From the NCBI GenBank assembly GCA_032622095.1, contig CP136066.1:174031164-174095163 (forward strand): a stretch of 64,000 nucleotides of DNA, given 5' to 3'. The notes beneath the pieces are model-generated. The model was not told where the DNA came from and made no database searches. It worked only from the letters and a program-made list of their open reading frames with translations. Both the position numbers and the translations under genes were made by a program. Source of the stretch: Siphonodentalium dalli (taxonomy: Eukaryota > Mollusca > Scaphopoda > Gadilida > Siphonodentaliidae). Of the stretch, positions 10,972 through 25,900 are shown piece after piece. Position 1 is the stretch's first letter. The number at the start of each line of letters is the position of its first letter.

Positions 10972-13900
10972 CTGGAATGAAATAAAAATTTCAGTTTGTA
11001 TAAGGGCTGGCACGATTAATAAAATATATAAAAGGTCGTTGACCAAAATGTCCCCCAACGAAGGTGGCAGGTTAGACAGATTTATGGGTTTCAGATCCCT
11101 ATACTACAAACTTTAGGAGGAATTAATTACGCCAATATGATACAAAGTGTATATTCACTAAATATGCTGCACATCTTCAATGAATCGAGAAAGGGTCAAT
11201 AACTCTAAAAATAAAAAACATCTTCAATGTGTTGAGAAAGGGTCAATAACTCTAAAATAAAAAACATCTTCAATGTGTTGATAAAGGGTCAATAGCTCTA
11301 AAATAAAAAAAATAAAACATTTCTTGGCAATGGCAATAACTCCGCCAAAATGACTGACTGAACTCAAAATAATCACAGGTGTGCAGGTTCCCATGCTGGT
11401 TGACATCCATGCCAAGTTTAAAAAAATTTGACTGGAAAATGATGGAATACAAGTTTGGACAAAAGATGCGTCCAAGGGTGTACGATTCTATGTCGAAAAA
11501 GGGCAATAACTGCGTCAAAATGAGTCTGACCAAACTCAAAATCGCAGGTTCCCATGCTGGTTGATATATGTGCCAAGTTTTTCAAAAATTGACCAGAAAC
11601 ATACAGAATACAGACTCGGACAAAGTTGCGGATGCACGTAAGCATGCATGCATGGATGACGAGGGTCATTACTATTGACCTCCGATGGAATGTCGGGGAC
11701 AATAATAATTGATTCATTTATTACATGCATTCTACAGTAATTAGTCTCAATTTGTGGAGCAATTAGTACCCCAGAATGAGCATAACTGCTCCAAAACAAG
11801 AGCTCAGTTTATGGGCGAGTCCAACATGACAATTGCAATACAAAGTCATTTGCTGAATGTGACTAACACAGTGTAACGTCGGAATTCAATGCACAACTTC
11901 TTTATGCCATGATGTTACTAGACGAGCATGTAACACTGGATCATTGCTGTCAATTAGGACTAGGTATAACCCTTCATCACATTTATATTTGTGCCATGGT
12001 CTCTATAAATTCCACTGCTTATTGAGACACAGGGATAAAAACAGGTAGTTAAAATTTTAATCTGGACTTTTGTCTGTGATAAGTAAATGGACAAAATAAT
12101 TCGTAAAGTGATATACTAACATGCTGTGAGGATAATAAAAAATATACGAAATTGATACATGATTCTCATGCACCACACAGACCATCTTGAAAGTGTATTC
12201 ATCAAAAACTTTGTGGGGGTGACAGCATTTTTCCCTGTCAGAAAGTGCTACAGGCAATGATATTGGTAATATGCATATTGGGTAAATTATCAGATTACCT
12301 TTGATACATGAATATCACTTGTTTCATCAGAAGCAAGTTCTTCTTCACCAAATTGCTGTGAAAATAAAGAGAAAAAAACAAACAAATAAGTCATAAAATC
12401 AACATATTTTATTGTAATATTCTAACCAACTAGCTGAAATAAACACAAGTGAAAGATGAGCAGTAATTCAGACTGCTATGAACATACATGTAGTTTGCAA
12501 CTAATTCATATAATAAAGAATTAAATGGACTGAGCCTCAATATAAAACTCAATATAATTGTCCTTTCTGTGTCATTGTCATGTTTAACCCTTTCATGATG
12601 GGAGCTGCGCTGGTGCAGCATTAATGATCCGGTGCCAGTGCATTCTCTTATATATTTGAGTCTCCCATAGGGAGCTTTGTATATATATATAAGAGAATGT
12701 ACTGCCTTACAAGGTCAAGGTAAATATTGTTATGCAATGTATTCTCTTGTATATATGTGAGGCTCCCTATGGGAGACTCGCATATATAAGAGAATGCATT
12801 GGCACAGGGTTTTCGCAAAATTTCAGGAAGCTCTAGTCATAAAAGGGTTAAAAGAAAGAATTTAGCCTTGAGATGCAAACTAAAAACAATGAAGTCACCA
12901 AATTTATTCGTGCTATAATTCTGATCAATATGAACAGAAAGAGCTGAAAAATAAACTCGCAAACCGATTGGCCTGAATTTTAACATGGCATATCAATTGA
13001 ACTAACAGATATTGATATGGCTTGAGGCTCTTTGTTGGGGGGGGGGGGGGGGGTATCTTAGAATATAATATCTGACTGCACCTTCCCCCTTGTAGCCCCA
13101 ATTTCTCAACTCTGGGAAACTACATTTGCAATCCACCCAACCTCCCCCATCACCATCCACCAACCCTGAGATGGAATTTTCTATCCAACCCAACACCCCC
13201 TATTGTTAGATAATATCTAACTGGTCACCCTTTCAGTCAATAAGTTTAATTGAAAGTAGGAAAAATATTTTAATCTTGGTCTAAAATCACTAAATATTGG
13301 TTAGAAAATGAGCTGAAATTGGTCATGAATTCATGAATTATATCTTCCATATATGATGAGAACATTTCAATTAATCACATGCACACATGAATAGCATTGG
13401 CTATTTTAATTGAACTAACTAATAAAGCCACACGATCCAACTGACCTACCATACTCATATTTAAATTTGAGCAGTATCTTGTTGTTGAAAACTGCGTGAA
13501 CAATTATTGTATGGAAAGAGTTTTAACCCTTTCAGTGCCAGGTCCGATTTTTATATCAACCCATATACCCTGTGCCAATGCATTCTCTTATATATGCGAG
13601 TCGACCATAGGTCGCCTCGCATATATAAGAGAATGCATTGGCCTAACAATTTTTTATTTTTTTATTTTTTACTATTTTAATAATTTATTCTTATATTCTT
13701 TAACAGACTTATTTTGTAGGTTTAGGGCCGATGAGATCGGCCCCTGGCACTCAAAGGGTTAATATACATGTAAGAATTTGCAAGATAAACTTATGCCTAG
13801 TGGAGTAGTGCATAATAAGCCGTCCAGAAATTGCCAAGTGATGCCGATAAGCAGATTTGTGATCCACGCTCAGGCAAGGTAAACTGATTCGTTTTTTTCT

Positions 13901-16900
13901 GGGCTTGTTTATATCAGTTGCTTTCCAGGGGTCAGTGCGTTCTACGTGTGGTAGAGAGCTTTAACCATTTCTATGCTAAATCTATTCTCCCAGTCAGTTA
14001 AAAAAGTGTACATCAGAATGGTCTATTATTGATTTGCAGGGATGTACAAGTAATATAAACAGATGGCAGTTAAATAAAAGTACAAAAGTCCTATTTATTG
14101 AGGGAAATGTTCAGACAATAAGTTCAACAAAAAACTTTGTATTCCCTTATATACAGTAACGCTCTAATTAATCGACTCCATAACCACAGCAGAATTATGG
14201 GTAGTTTTTCATGATTTAGTCGGAAATATGGCTTGTTGCCATTCATCGGAAAGCTCTCCCTGAGAGCTTTCCGATGAATGGCAACAAGCCATATTTCCGA
14301 CTAAATCCTGAAAAATTACCCATAATTCTGCTGTGGTTAAGAAGTCGATTACTTAGAGCGTTACTGTATGCGAGGCTCTCTATGGGGGAAACTCCATATA
14401 TGAGAGATTGCATTGGCACAGGGTTTTTGCAAAATTTCAGGAAGCTCCAGTTATGGAAGGGTTAAAATGATAATAACATTTACTGTAATACAGTAATGTC
14501 CTAAATAATCGACTCCTTAACCACAAAGAATTATGGGTAATTTTTCATGATTTAGTCAGAAATATGGCTTGTTGCCATTCATCGGAAAGCTCTCAATGAG
14601 AGCTTTCTGAAGAATGGCAACAAGCCATATTACCAACTAAATCATGAAAAATTACCCATAATTCTTCTGTGATTTAGGAGTCGATTATTTAGGACATTAC
14701 TGTATTAGTACTGCACAAATTTAAATTTGGGTTCGGTACTTGTGGACTGATGCATGCAGTGCTGTTGCCTATCATCTACTGCAGTACTAAGCATGAAGAA
14801 GCATCTCTACAATGTAGAGACACAGCAAGCACTCAGATGGGTGATAGGGGAGATAACTCTAAATCAGCATACTAGTCTCTCTCCATCTCTAAAACTGAGA
14901 GTTCAGGAAGCAGAAATGGATGTAGGATGAAAATGAATCACTTGCACATCAGGAAATGTTAGACAATGCTTTCTTGACCATTTTAATTTTAAATTCACCC
15001 TCTGGGGACCTCATTCCTCATATTCTGGGAAGTATCTATAGTCTCAAATTAACAATGTTTTAAGTTACTTTTTCCTTCTGTTCAGTTTCTATATCCTCTA
15101 ATTTGCAGAAGATAAATTCCATAATCGACAGGACTAATGGGTGAACATCACCAACTTCAACTTGGTAAATTCAATCTGATCCTTGGTCTCCCATAGCAGT
15201 TGAGGTCAAAGCAGAATGAGGTCCCCAGATTGTGAATTTGGTGATGCTAGACCACCATGCGAGATAAGTATTGCTTCAGGATTTTGTCTACCCCTTTGAT
15301 ATGCATTGGATGTTATTACCAATAGCGATGTAGCTGCATGTGTTCAGAAAGCAACGGGTGAAAGTTTTGTTTCAGGATTTTTCCTAACCCATAAACCCCT
15401 CCCCACCCCTTTGCTAGGCATTGGATGTTATTACCGATAGCGATATACATGTAGCTGCATGTGTTCAGAAACCGGCAAAAATCCTGACGAGGAAAACACA
15501 AAATTTAATGACTTTATACAACATTTTAGATGTAACAAATGAACAAGGCACTCAATACAACATTATAGTTAGGCAGTTTTCCATGGGTTATATGCCTGCA
15601 AAAAGTGTCTGTCATTTGCAGAATGAGGTCCCCAGAGGGTGAATTTAGTGACGCTATTCCGCACCATAGGCTAGTGTCACCAAATTTGCCCTCTGTGAAC
15701 CTCATTCTGCTGAACCTCAACTGCTATAGGAGACCTAGGATCACATTGAAGTTCCCAAATTGAAGTTGGTGATGTTCACCCATTAGTCACCTCGATATTG
15801 CATTTTATCTTCTGCAAATTAAGGAATATAGAAACTTTCCATAAAGAAAAAAAGTAACTAAAAACAATGTTAATATGAGAATATAGATACTTCCCAGAAG
15901 ATATGAGGCCTAAGCTGAATGAGGTCCCAGAGGGTGAATTTGGTGATGCTAGCCCACTATGTGGGATAGCATCACTAAATTCACCCTCTGGGGACCTCAT
16001 TCTGCAAATGTCAGACACACTACATCCAGGCTTGCTTCATATATGTTCAAATGAATATCTTACCATGAACCATTTCAATGATACAATTTAAGAATTTAGG
16101 AACACAATATCATTAATGTTACAACATTTGAGGAAGTACGACTTTGCGCTAAAGCAATAAATAGAGGATATCTAGTGTTTTCGAGTAGATACCGAAAGTT
16201 ATCTCATGAGTGACAGACAAATATATCAATGGCTTTACGTGAGTGAAAATAAAGATTTATCTTGGTCACAAATTAGATAATTTTTGGTATCCACTCAAAA
16301 ACACTAGATTTTCTTTTTATTATACGTGTTTCAAAAGGAATTCACAATGTATAACAATCAGTTTTCTCATTGAATCATACTTTACTAACCACCCCATAGA
16401 AATATAGTTTCAATACAAATGCATTCATTTTCCCATAAGTATGTCGAATTTCAACAAAAAAACAATATTATCGTTATATATATTAATGATTGAAAGGTTA
16501 CCTCTACGGATTCACTAGGATTTTGAAATATTCCTGTCACGCATTGGTACATGTAAGTGAATCAGTCACTTACACACGGGCTAGTATGAAAGTGAAATTC
16601 CTATGTCCTATTCTGGGGCATAACAATACTTGTTACAATCCGATGTGTGATTCACTTTTATTTCTTGAGTGAAATCATGCTAATTTCACTAGTGAATTAT
16701 GTCACTTTAACTATAGCAAGTTATGTATTCATACGTGTTATAAAAATGTATGCGTCATGGGTATAATGGCGGTATTATTATGATTTCCGGTAAATCAGAT
16801 GTTTATAGTGGAATATAATAAACAGAATAATCACTTGATTGAACTGGTGACATGAAATAATTCATTCGAGGCAGGGACTATTTTGTAAAACACGCTTGAC

Positions 16901-19900
16901 GTGTTTGTACAACGTCCCTTCCTCTCATGAATCATTTCACGTCACCAGTTCAATCAAGTGATTATTCTCTATTTATCTAACTGAAACTTAATATGTGTCC
17001 TATATATGGTGTGTAATCATCTAACCACTAGATTCAAAATATGCAAAAACACTTTGAAAGCTGGTCAGCGATGTATGGGGACCGTTGCAATACGGTTGCA
17101 TGTGATGAATTGGAAATTGGAATCTATGTAATACTATAGGTGTTCAGACGGAATCGTTGCATCCATGCGACCTGCAGGGCATTCATATTTTAAAACCATG
17201 ACGGCAGTCCAACAATTGTTTATTAACTTTTGTAGCAGATCTTGCTTTTTGATCTATCAATGATGGCGGCTCAGACTATTTACAGTAATGCCCTAAATAA
17301 TCAACTCCTTAACCACAGCAGAATTATGGGTAACTTTGCAGGATTTAGACGGAAATATGGATTGTTGCCATTTATCAAAAAGCTCTCATTGAGAGCTTTC
17401 CGATGAATGGCAACAAGCCATATTTCCGACTAAATCCTGAAAAATTACCCATAATTCTGCTGTGGTTAAGGAGTCGATTATTTATGGCATTACTGTAAGT
17501 GGAGGATGATAATATCACCTCAACTGTTTTTTATTTAAACATAAAATCCTTTTTTTCACACTCAGATTCAGAATCTGACATGTCAAACAAAAATTTGCTG
17601 TTTTACAGATAGAAATAATGTCTGCAGTTTTGGATTTATTCCAAGTTCCAATGTATCGCATGCAACATGTTATAGTCTCATCTAAACTCTCCTAACAATT
17701 CAGTCAACATAGCCAATGCAATGGATGTAACGCGTTCGTCTGAACACGGCTGAAGCCTGAGACTATAAGCTACAACAGAGATTATTGTTACAGTGCAGAA
17801 CTATTACCTCATTGTGCTGGGTGCAAGAAAAAGGAAAAAGAATGAATTTATTTATTGAATGGAAATGGCTTGTTTTAACCAAATTATGTAGTATTATTAT
17901 TTGAGAGGACGGATTTCAACAAATACCTACATGTATGCTGAATATTTCCAATTAACTTTGATATAATGCTAAAAGCATGCTTTCTTTCTCATAGTTTGCC
18001 ATGCGAAGTGATAATTTATATGATTTCAATAAGTATGTCCAAGGCTTATAAAGTCGATAAATATATTAAAATAGGGGATTGCCCGTAAAAATATGACGGG
18101 TGATAAACATGACATGCAGGAAAATATCGTCACGACTGATAATGATATAAAGAAAGCCGGAAAAACGGTGCACAAAGTTTGTCTGGAATTTGCCTTTGGT
18201 GTTTTATAATGACGAGCGCCGCTGAAAACACATTCGTCTTCGGAGAAGTGAAAATATCAGTGAAAATATCGCCTTGATAACCTTTGGGAAACGAGTTATA
18301 TCTCAGGAAGTCTTATAAAGATTGGCCTGAAATTTCGCATATCGTATTCTAAGATGTATCGCAGGACATGGTCAAAATTTCGGCACAATTGGACATGAGG
18401 GTCATATATTTTTTAACATGCCAAAATCGTTACAGACAGACACACACACACGCACACACACACAGACAAACCCTTGGCTTTTATATCATACAATGGAGTA
18501 TTCTTGTATTCATGGATCAATATTGATCCATGGAACTGGGAAGGAATATGATAGAAGCAAGAATAATAGCTATAATTTTAGGCTCAAATCGCACAGACCT
18601 TCAAAGAAAGCTCAATTCTATGCTCTTGTTTTTTAGATTCCACATGTTTGTCACGGCATTTCCCATGTCATTCGTTATTACCATGGCCAATTTCGAGGAC
18701 TGAAACCTCAAGTGTATGATACATAAAACGCTTTTAATGGGTTAACTCCAGAAAAGTTTTACCTCAAGAAAGTAAATCTAAGAAGATTTTGCTATTCAAA
18801 GAATACAACTGCCTTTTAGTGGAAATCTAACTAATGTGTACTCAATGCACCGTGTTCAAACAGTTATCAGTTATATAATAGGAATGGCTGCGGGACTGGC
18901 TCAATATGCAAGCCTTGAAATAGTGTGTCTGTCATTTGCAGAATGAGGTTCCCAGAGAGTGAATTTAGTGATGCTACCCCACATAGCGGGCTAGCATCAC
19001 CAAATTCATCCTCTGGGAACCTCATTCTGCTGAGGTGTAAGCAGAATGAGGTCCCCAGAGAGTGAATTTGGTGATGCTAGCCCGCTATGCATGGTAGCAT
19101 CACTAAATTCACCCTCTGGGGACCTCATTAGTGTGGAAATACCTGAAACTTTAAGTATTGAATCATGTGCAGCTATAGAGGACATGGCTAAAGGTGAATA
19201 ATAGCATGATTGAGCGAGAGACGTGTCACATGGGAGGAATTGTGATAAAAAGGTTGATCGATAAAACCTCACCAACAGTTTGAAAACATCTGATGCTGAA
19301 CTCATCTATTCAGAATGTATGGTATATACATGTAGTTAATATGATTGTTCTGCATGGATCAGGGATGGGGGGGAGCATTTAAAAAAACAGGCATATAAAA
19401 ATAATGGTACATTTTCTTAACAGCATCATTTTGGCCCACCAGCATCATAGTAATTCAGCAGGACCTACCAACATTAAAGCAAAATAGCAGGACCACTTAA
19501 TCCAAGGGTGAGAAAAAGGAGGCAATAACAGAAATTTAAAAAGCAAGTGAAGCTGAGAATCCTTCAATTAAAACCTCTCAGAAAGAGCAACTCAAAAGCT
19601 ATCTACTATCAAGACTGGATATAGTGTGTCTGACATTTGCAGAATGAGGTCCCCAAAGAGTAAATTTAGTGATGCTACCCTGCAGTTTGATAGAATCACC
19701 AAATTCACCTTATTCTGCTTAGGCCTCATCTTCTGGGAAGTATCTATAGTCTCAAATTAACATTGTTTTTAGTTACTTTTCCCTTCTATTCAGTTTCTAT
19801 ATCCTCTAATTTTCAGAAGTTAAAATGCATAATTGAGGTGACTAAAGTGTGAACATCACCAACTTCAATTAGGGAACTTCAATCTGAACCTAGGTCTCCC

Positions 19901-22900
19901 ATAGCAGTTGAGGCCAAAGCAAAACGACGTTCCAGAGGGTGAATTTGGTGATGTTAGCCTGCAGTGTGGGGACCTCATTCGGCAAATGTCAGACACACTA
20001 TTTCCAGGCTTGTCTACTGTAATAATTCCTGAGTACATATACCCTCAATCAGAAAATATCAACAAAAAAGCGATGAGAAAATTTCCAAGAAAGAATTTAA
20101 ATTGGGAAAATAATACCTTTGAGTGGAATATCATAATCTCATTCAAAACCTGTGGAAATGATGAATTAGTAAAAGAATTTTCCAGCCTACGTATGTACTA
20201 CAGCCATCGAAATTAGGAAAAAAATATCCCACAGCATATATAATGCTGTGGCATTATGGATTCCACATGCTGCCGTGGCATTTCCCCACGCATTGCTTTA
20301 TATTGCCCTGGCCAATTTTGAGGACTGGTACTATGTGTTACGTTAATATGAATAGCCAATTTTATATTGTTCAACACAACTAGAAGCAATTAATTAAAGG
20401 GTTAACCCTTTACCCAACAGAAGGGCCCTGTGCCAATGCATTCTCTTATATATGCGAGTCGACCATAGGTCGCCTCGCATATATAAGAGAATGCATTGGC
20501 TTAACACATTAAAAATTATAAAATTGTTAAAGAATGTAAGAAAAAATGGTAAAAAAAGATTTTTTTTAGGCCAATGCATTCTCTTATATATGCGAGGCGA
20601 CCTATGGTCGACTCGCATATATAAGAGAATACATTGGCACAGGGCATAACTGTAACCATCACAATGTGGTCAATGAGCCGGTTCCAATGATATCCATATT
20701 TGTATGGTTCTATTGAGACAGACCGAAGATATTTTAGGCTGTTGAAGCTTTATTTGGCCGGTTTTGGCCGGTTTGTTGGGTAAAGGGTTACTCTCCCCTG
20801 CCTAATAATAGTGATGGCCAAATAATAGTGATGGTGCACATTTTCGGGTGTTATTAATAATAGTGATGGTGCCAAATAATAGTGATGGCGCACAATGATG
20901 GCATTTTACCATATTTCTACTATAAATGAAGCAGAATGTAGGCCTTAATTAATTTGGCATTGTTGGGCAAGTTCCCATGCATGCAAGTTGTTCTCATTGG
21001 CTCCTTTAATAATGACAGTAAGTAATTTGGTAACAGTACCAGTCTGAGTAAGGTAAAGTACTGTGGTGATTGTAGCCAGGTTGGGTGGAAGCAGGCACGG
21101 CTTTCTCAAAATCACAGCGAGGCTGCCAACGCGCGGTTTGAAATGCTGTAATGGAGCTTATAAAACGGACCACATTAATTCAACCAGTTCTATAATGCGA
21201 AAAACAAATATAGTGGGGAAACTTCTATTATTATTTATGATAAATAAAGTTCGGCATTTTGATCAGTGACAATGAGTAAAAGGTGGAACTTGCGGGAAAT
21301 TAGTTGGCATATCGGTTGCATCATCCATCAATATTTCGCTCGAGATGTAAATTAGAGTTATCTTTCTTATGTCGCACATCGGCTATTTAAAATCCGACAT
21401 AAAACTTAAATCCGACATAAAACGTAAGTTGTGGTTAATAATGTGGAACTGTTGCCAAGTCATCGCATTCATAATTAAACTGTGCTTTGAATACACGGAC
21501 ATGTTATTGTATTGCTTTATTTCATAGATTTAAATACATGTTCCAGTGTACACACAGAAGCTACTGCGGTGTCGTAACTTTCCATTTATAGCCAAAACCA
21601 GTCACGCATGTGTGCACACGACTCACAGCTTCTGTGTCTTCATGATAGCGCATAATTGGGTCACGATAACAGTATTGTTTGGAGAAGTCGGCCACGTCAA
21701 GTTAAATTAGTTCATCAGTTGTCACTCAGATTAGTTTCACTGATTATTTTATAATATAAGCCTGGTGATGTGATTTTAGCATTAAGTCCCGTTTTGATAG
21801 TAGAAGTCGGTTCCGTCCCAACGATAATTAGTTGTCACTGTGTGATTATAAGCTTTGATGAGTTGTAATTAACTGCGATAATCCGTCTGTTTATACACGG
21901 ACATCATGATCTAGAGGCCTAAATCCTGTTAGGAATGAGATTCTCCCACATTCCTGTCAACTTGTCAAGTGCACTTCTATTTTTTTTAGTGAGCTGCACG
22001 TTTTTTCTAACTTTTTGACTGAAAATTCCGCGACTTTGCAAGAACTTTAAATAATCGTGATGGCGCCTAATAATCGTGATGCTGTCGTATTTTTCTTTAA
22101 ATAAATAAACGTGACGTCACGTTTATTTGGCAGGAGAGAGTAAAGGGTTAATCCCAGTGTAAATGCTTGAGATTAGTAAAATTAGTTGTGCATGGCATGA
22201 GAGAGTTCAATCCAAAAAGCCTTTGTGGATAGAGTTGAGAAATATTAAAATGAACATATAAAGGTAGAAATATAATTTTGTCAAATAACCAGTCCACTAT
22301 ACATGGAAAATTAATCGAGATAAAATTAAACCTTTCTTTACTAAATGGATTCTCACATTCAGTTATAAAAGTATACATTGGAATGGTCTATTATTCATTT
22401 GGAGGGTTTTCAGGTAATAACAGCAGACGGCCGACAGGAAAAAAAGATAATACAATCTCTAATATTTGCGAGGCTTCCTATGGGACACTCGCATATATAA
22501 GAGAATGCACTGGCACAGGATCTTTAATGCTGCACCAGTGCAAAGGGTTAAATGTGCTGCTCATGTCTGTTTGTATCAGGCCTCAAAATATGATGCTGGT
22601 TATTTGCAGAATGAGGTCCCCAGAGGGTGAATTTAGTGACGCTACCCCACACAGTGAGCTAACATCACTAAATTCACCCTCTGGCGACCTCATTCTGCTT
22701 AGGGTTCATCTCATCTGGAAATTATTTTTATTATCAAATTAACTAGTTTTTAAGTTTCTTTAGAAGTTTCTGTTTCTTTTTAGCTTAGTTTCTCTATATC
22801 GCCAAATTGGCAGATGACACAATGCATAATCGAGGTGCCCAACAGGTGCACATCACCATCTTTATCATCTCAGAACTTAAATCTTAGTGTAGGCCTCCAT

Positions 22901-25900
22901 AGCAGATGAGGCCATGCAGAATGAGGTCCCCAGAGGATGAATTTTGTGATGCTAGGTCGCTGTGCGGGGTCGCGTCACTAAATGCATCCTCTGTGGACCT
23001 CATTCTGCAATGTCCAGCACCATATTTTGAGGTTATCATATTTTAGGCTAACTTTACTATCAGAAGTAAAATTGAAGCGACCACAATCTTTGCTAGAACA
23101 GCATTGACATCTTGGATTCATTTCCAGCATTTCTGTCACTCTCCGTAAATGACTCAAACTACCAAAGTAAATGTGCCACACACAACGTCTAATTACAGCA
23201 CAGTCCTACTCTTGTATTTGACACTTTCGTCGCAATGCCTGCAACATGCGCTATGAGAATGCCTCAGTGGTGTTAAGTTTGTTCTAATTCTGCGTCAGAT
23301 GCAGAAATAGTATGTGACAAGCCATTCGTGACGCTGTCTGCATGGGCATATAGGTGCAAAAAAGGTGAAGACAGATTTACTGAAATCAACAAGTGAGTGA
23401 GGACTAAGATTTCATTAAACGGAGAGCATGCTACCACAACATTGAATTCGGTGCACGAACATTTCATAACGTAACTAACAATGATTCAATGAGGTAAATC
23501 AGTTCAGGCGAAATAAAAAAAAACAGTTATTTTTATCTGAAAACTAAATGGAGTGAGTTAAAAAAACATAGTCTACTCGCGTTTGTATTTTGATGGTGAC
23601 GATGTTACTTCCTCCTCCTTTTTGAACTCATAGAGAGCCACATTTACCTCTAGTGGAGGTCGAGTGGGCTGCATGGCAATAAAAAGAACCACATTTGAAG
23701 GGACCCAAGGCTCTTTCAGTGGGTGGATGTACAGTAATGCCCTAAATAATCGACTCCTTAACCACATCAGAATTATGGGTCACTTTTCAGGATTTGGTCG
23801 ATGAATGGCAACAAGCCATATTTCCGACTAAATCCTGAAAAGTTACCCATAATTCTGCTGTGGTTAAGGAGTTGATTATTCAGGGCATTACTGTACAAAA
23901 ATTATGTAAGTCTGTAAAAACATTCATCACCACCAAGAAGAACATGGAGAAATATATCAACTTTGTTCTTCTACGAATTATTGATAGCTATCCAATAAAA
24001 AAAATTTGCATGTTGAAACCACTGTAACTTAAACAAAACTGTTACAGTGATTTGACAACAAACATCATTTATCATGTATTTAGTTCAAATATTTTAGTCC
24101 AAATATAATTTTCCGAATATTTTAAATGCTTTGACTTTTTCCAATGTTTTTCGTCAAGTTTTGATTGAACTTCGGTATCTTAATTGAACAAATTGATCAG
24201 TAAATTACGGTAATGCCACTGTAATGGTAATGTACACCTAGCAATGGTTTCGTTATGAGAAATCTCCTTATTGAAGAGTCACTAATAAAGAAAATAAGAA
24301 CGAAGTCAATCTATTTTTATATGTAACTGTTGATGATAGTTGTTCAACAGACTATTACAGTAATGCCTAAATAATTGACTCCTTAACCACAGCAGAATTA
24401 TGGGTAATTTTTCAGGATATATTTATGTTGCCATTCATCGGAAAGCTCTCAGTGAGAGCTTTCCGATGAATGGCAACAAGCCATATTTCCGACTAAATCC
24501 TGAAAAATTACCCATAATTCTGCTATGGTTAATGAGTCGATTATTTAGGGCATTACTGTATATTATTTTGTAAGAACACACTTTGGGGGCCTTGAGTCCC
24601 TTTTAGATTCCTACACTTTGTCCTCAAGGCTTTATAAGCTTGAATTTAGTGTGTCTGACATTTGCAGTATGAGGTCCCCAGAAGGTGAGTTTAGTGATGC
24701 TATCCCGCATAATGGGCTGGCATCACCACATTCACCTTATGGGGACCTCATTTTCCATTTCATAGTTCTATGTGAGCAGAAAATCTTGAGAAATTCACTG
24801 AGTTCACATTAATCATAATAGTTTAAATTTCGCAAACTGAACTGGGTTGTTGCAGGAGACATAACTATTTAAAACAAATCTGATGGTTATGTACAAATAT
24901 ATATACTGTACCTAATTTTACATAAGCAAATATGGCTTTTCGCTGAGGTATTTTTATTTTTTAAGGAAAACAATTTCCAAAGAAATGAATGGAAAAAATC
25001 GGTTGCATGTGGACATTGCCCCCATGCTGCCTCATGAATATACCAAAGATAATTAAAAAATTGAGCTTTGATAACAGAGATAAAAGATCAAAAGTTGGAA
25101 GATGTGCTTTTATAACTACAATGGCCACATAAACTCTACAAAAGACGAATGGAGGTGACCATTTTCATGTAGATATCTGTCCCCCAAGCTGGTTCATCAA
25201 CATACCAAAAATCAAATAACTGAGAGAGTGCCAAAGCTCCTACGAGAAGACAGAACCCATTTCCATATCCCCGCAAACTTCGTTTTGGCTAAAATAATTT
25301 TTTCGCCAGCATGGACTCTGGTTTGCGGGGGATAATAAAAAAAACTGAGTAGACTATGTCTCTTCAACATTTTTTTCACTTGTAATTCCAACCACTTTTA
25401 AGTGAACTACACATATTGAAAATCTGTTTTCTTTGTAATTTACAACAACATTAAATTTAACATAGTTTTTTGCTCAGTTCTGTTGAAAACAAAAGTCGGA
25501 CCTATAATTACCAAAGATTATAGTTTTGTTATTGCAATATTAACCCTATCATGACGGGAGCTGTGCTGGTTCAGTATTAATGATCCTGTGCCATTGCATT
25601 CTCTCCCATAGGGTGCCTCACATATATAAGATAATGCACTGGCATCATGATCAAGGTAAATATTGTTAGGCCATTTTATTCTCTTATATTTGCGAACTTG
25701 CAAAAGCTCCCTACTGAAGTCTCACATATATAAGAGAATGCTTGGCACAGCATTTTTGCTAAATTTTAGGAAACTCCAGTCATGGAAAGGTTAACAAAAC
25801 AAATTTTGTTGTCCCTTTAAAACATTGAAACTGTGGAAAATAAATATATAAAATAATCAATCTTAAACAAAATAATGTCTTTCATCACATCACATTCCAA

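Noticed and set aside
22278-22742. 154-residue plus-strand ORF
   Set aside because: Composed of PB4, PB1 and FB-B fragments joined by chance.
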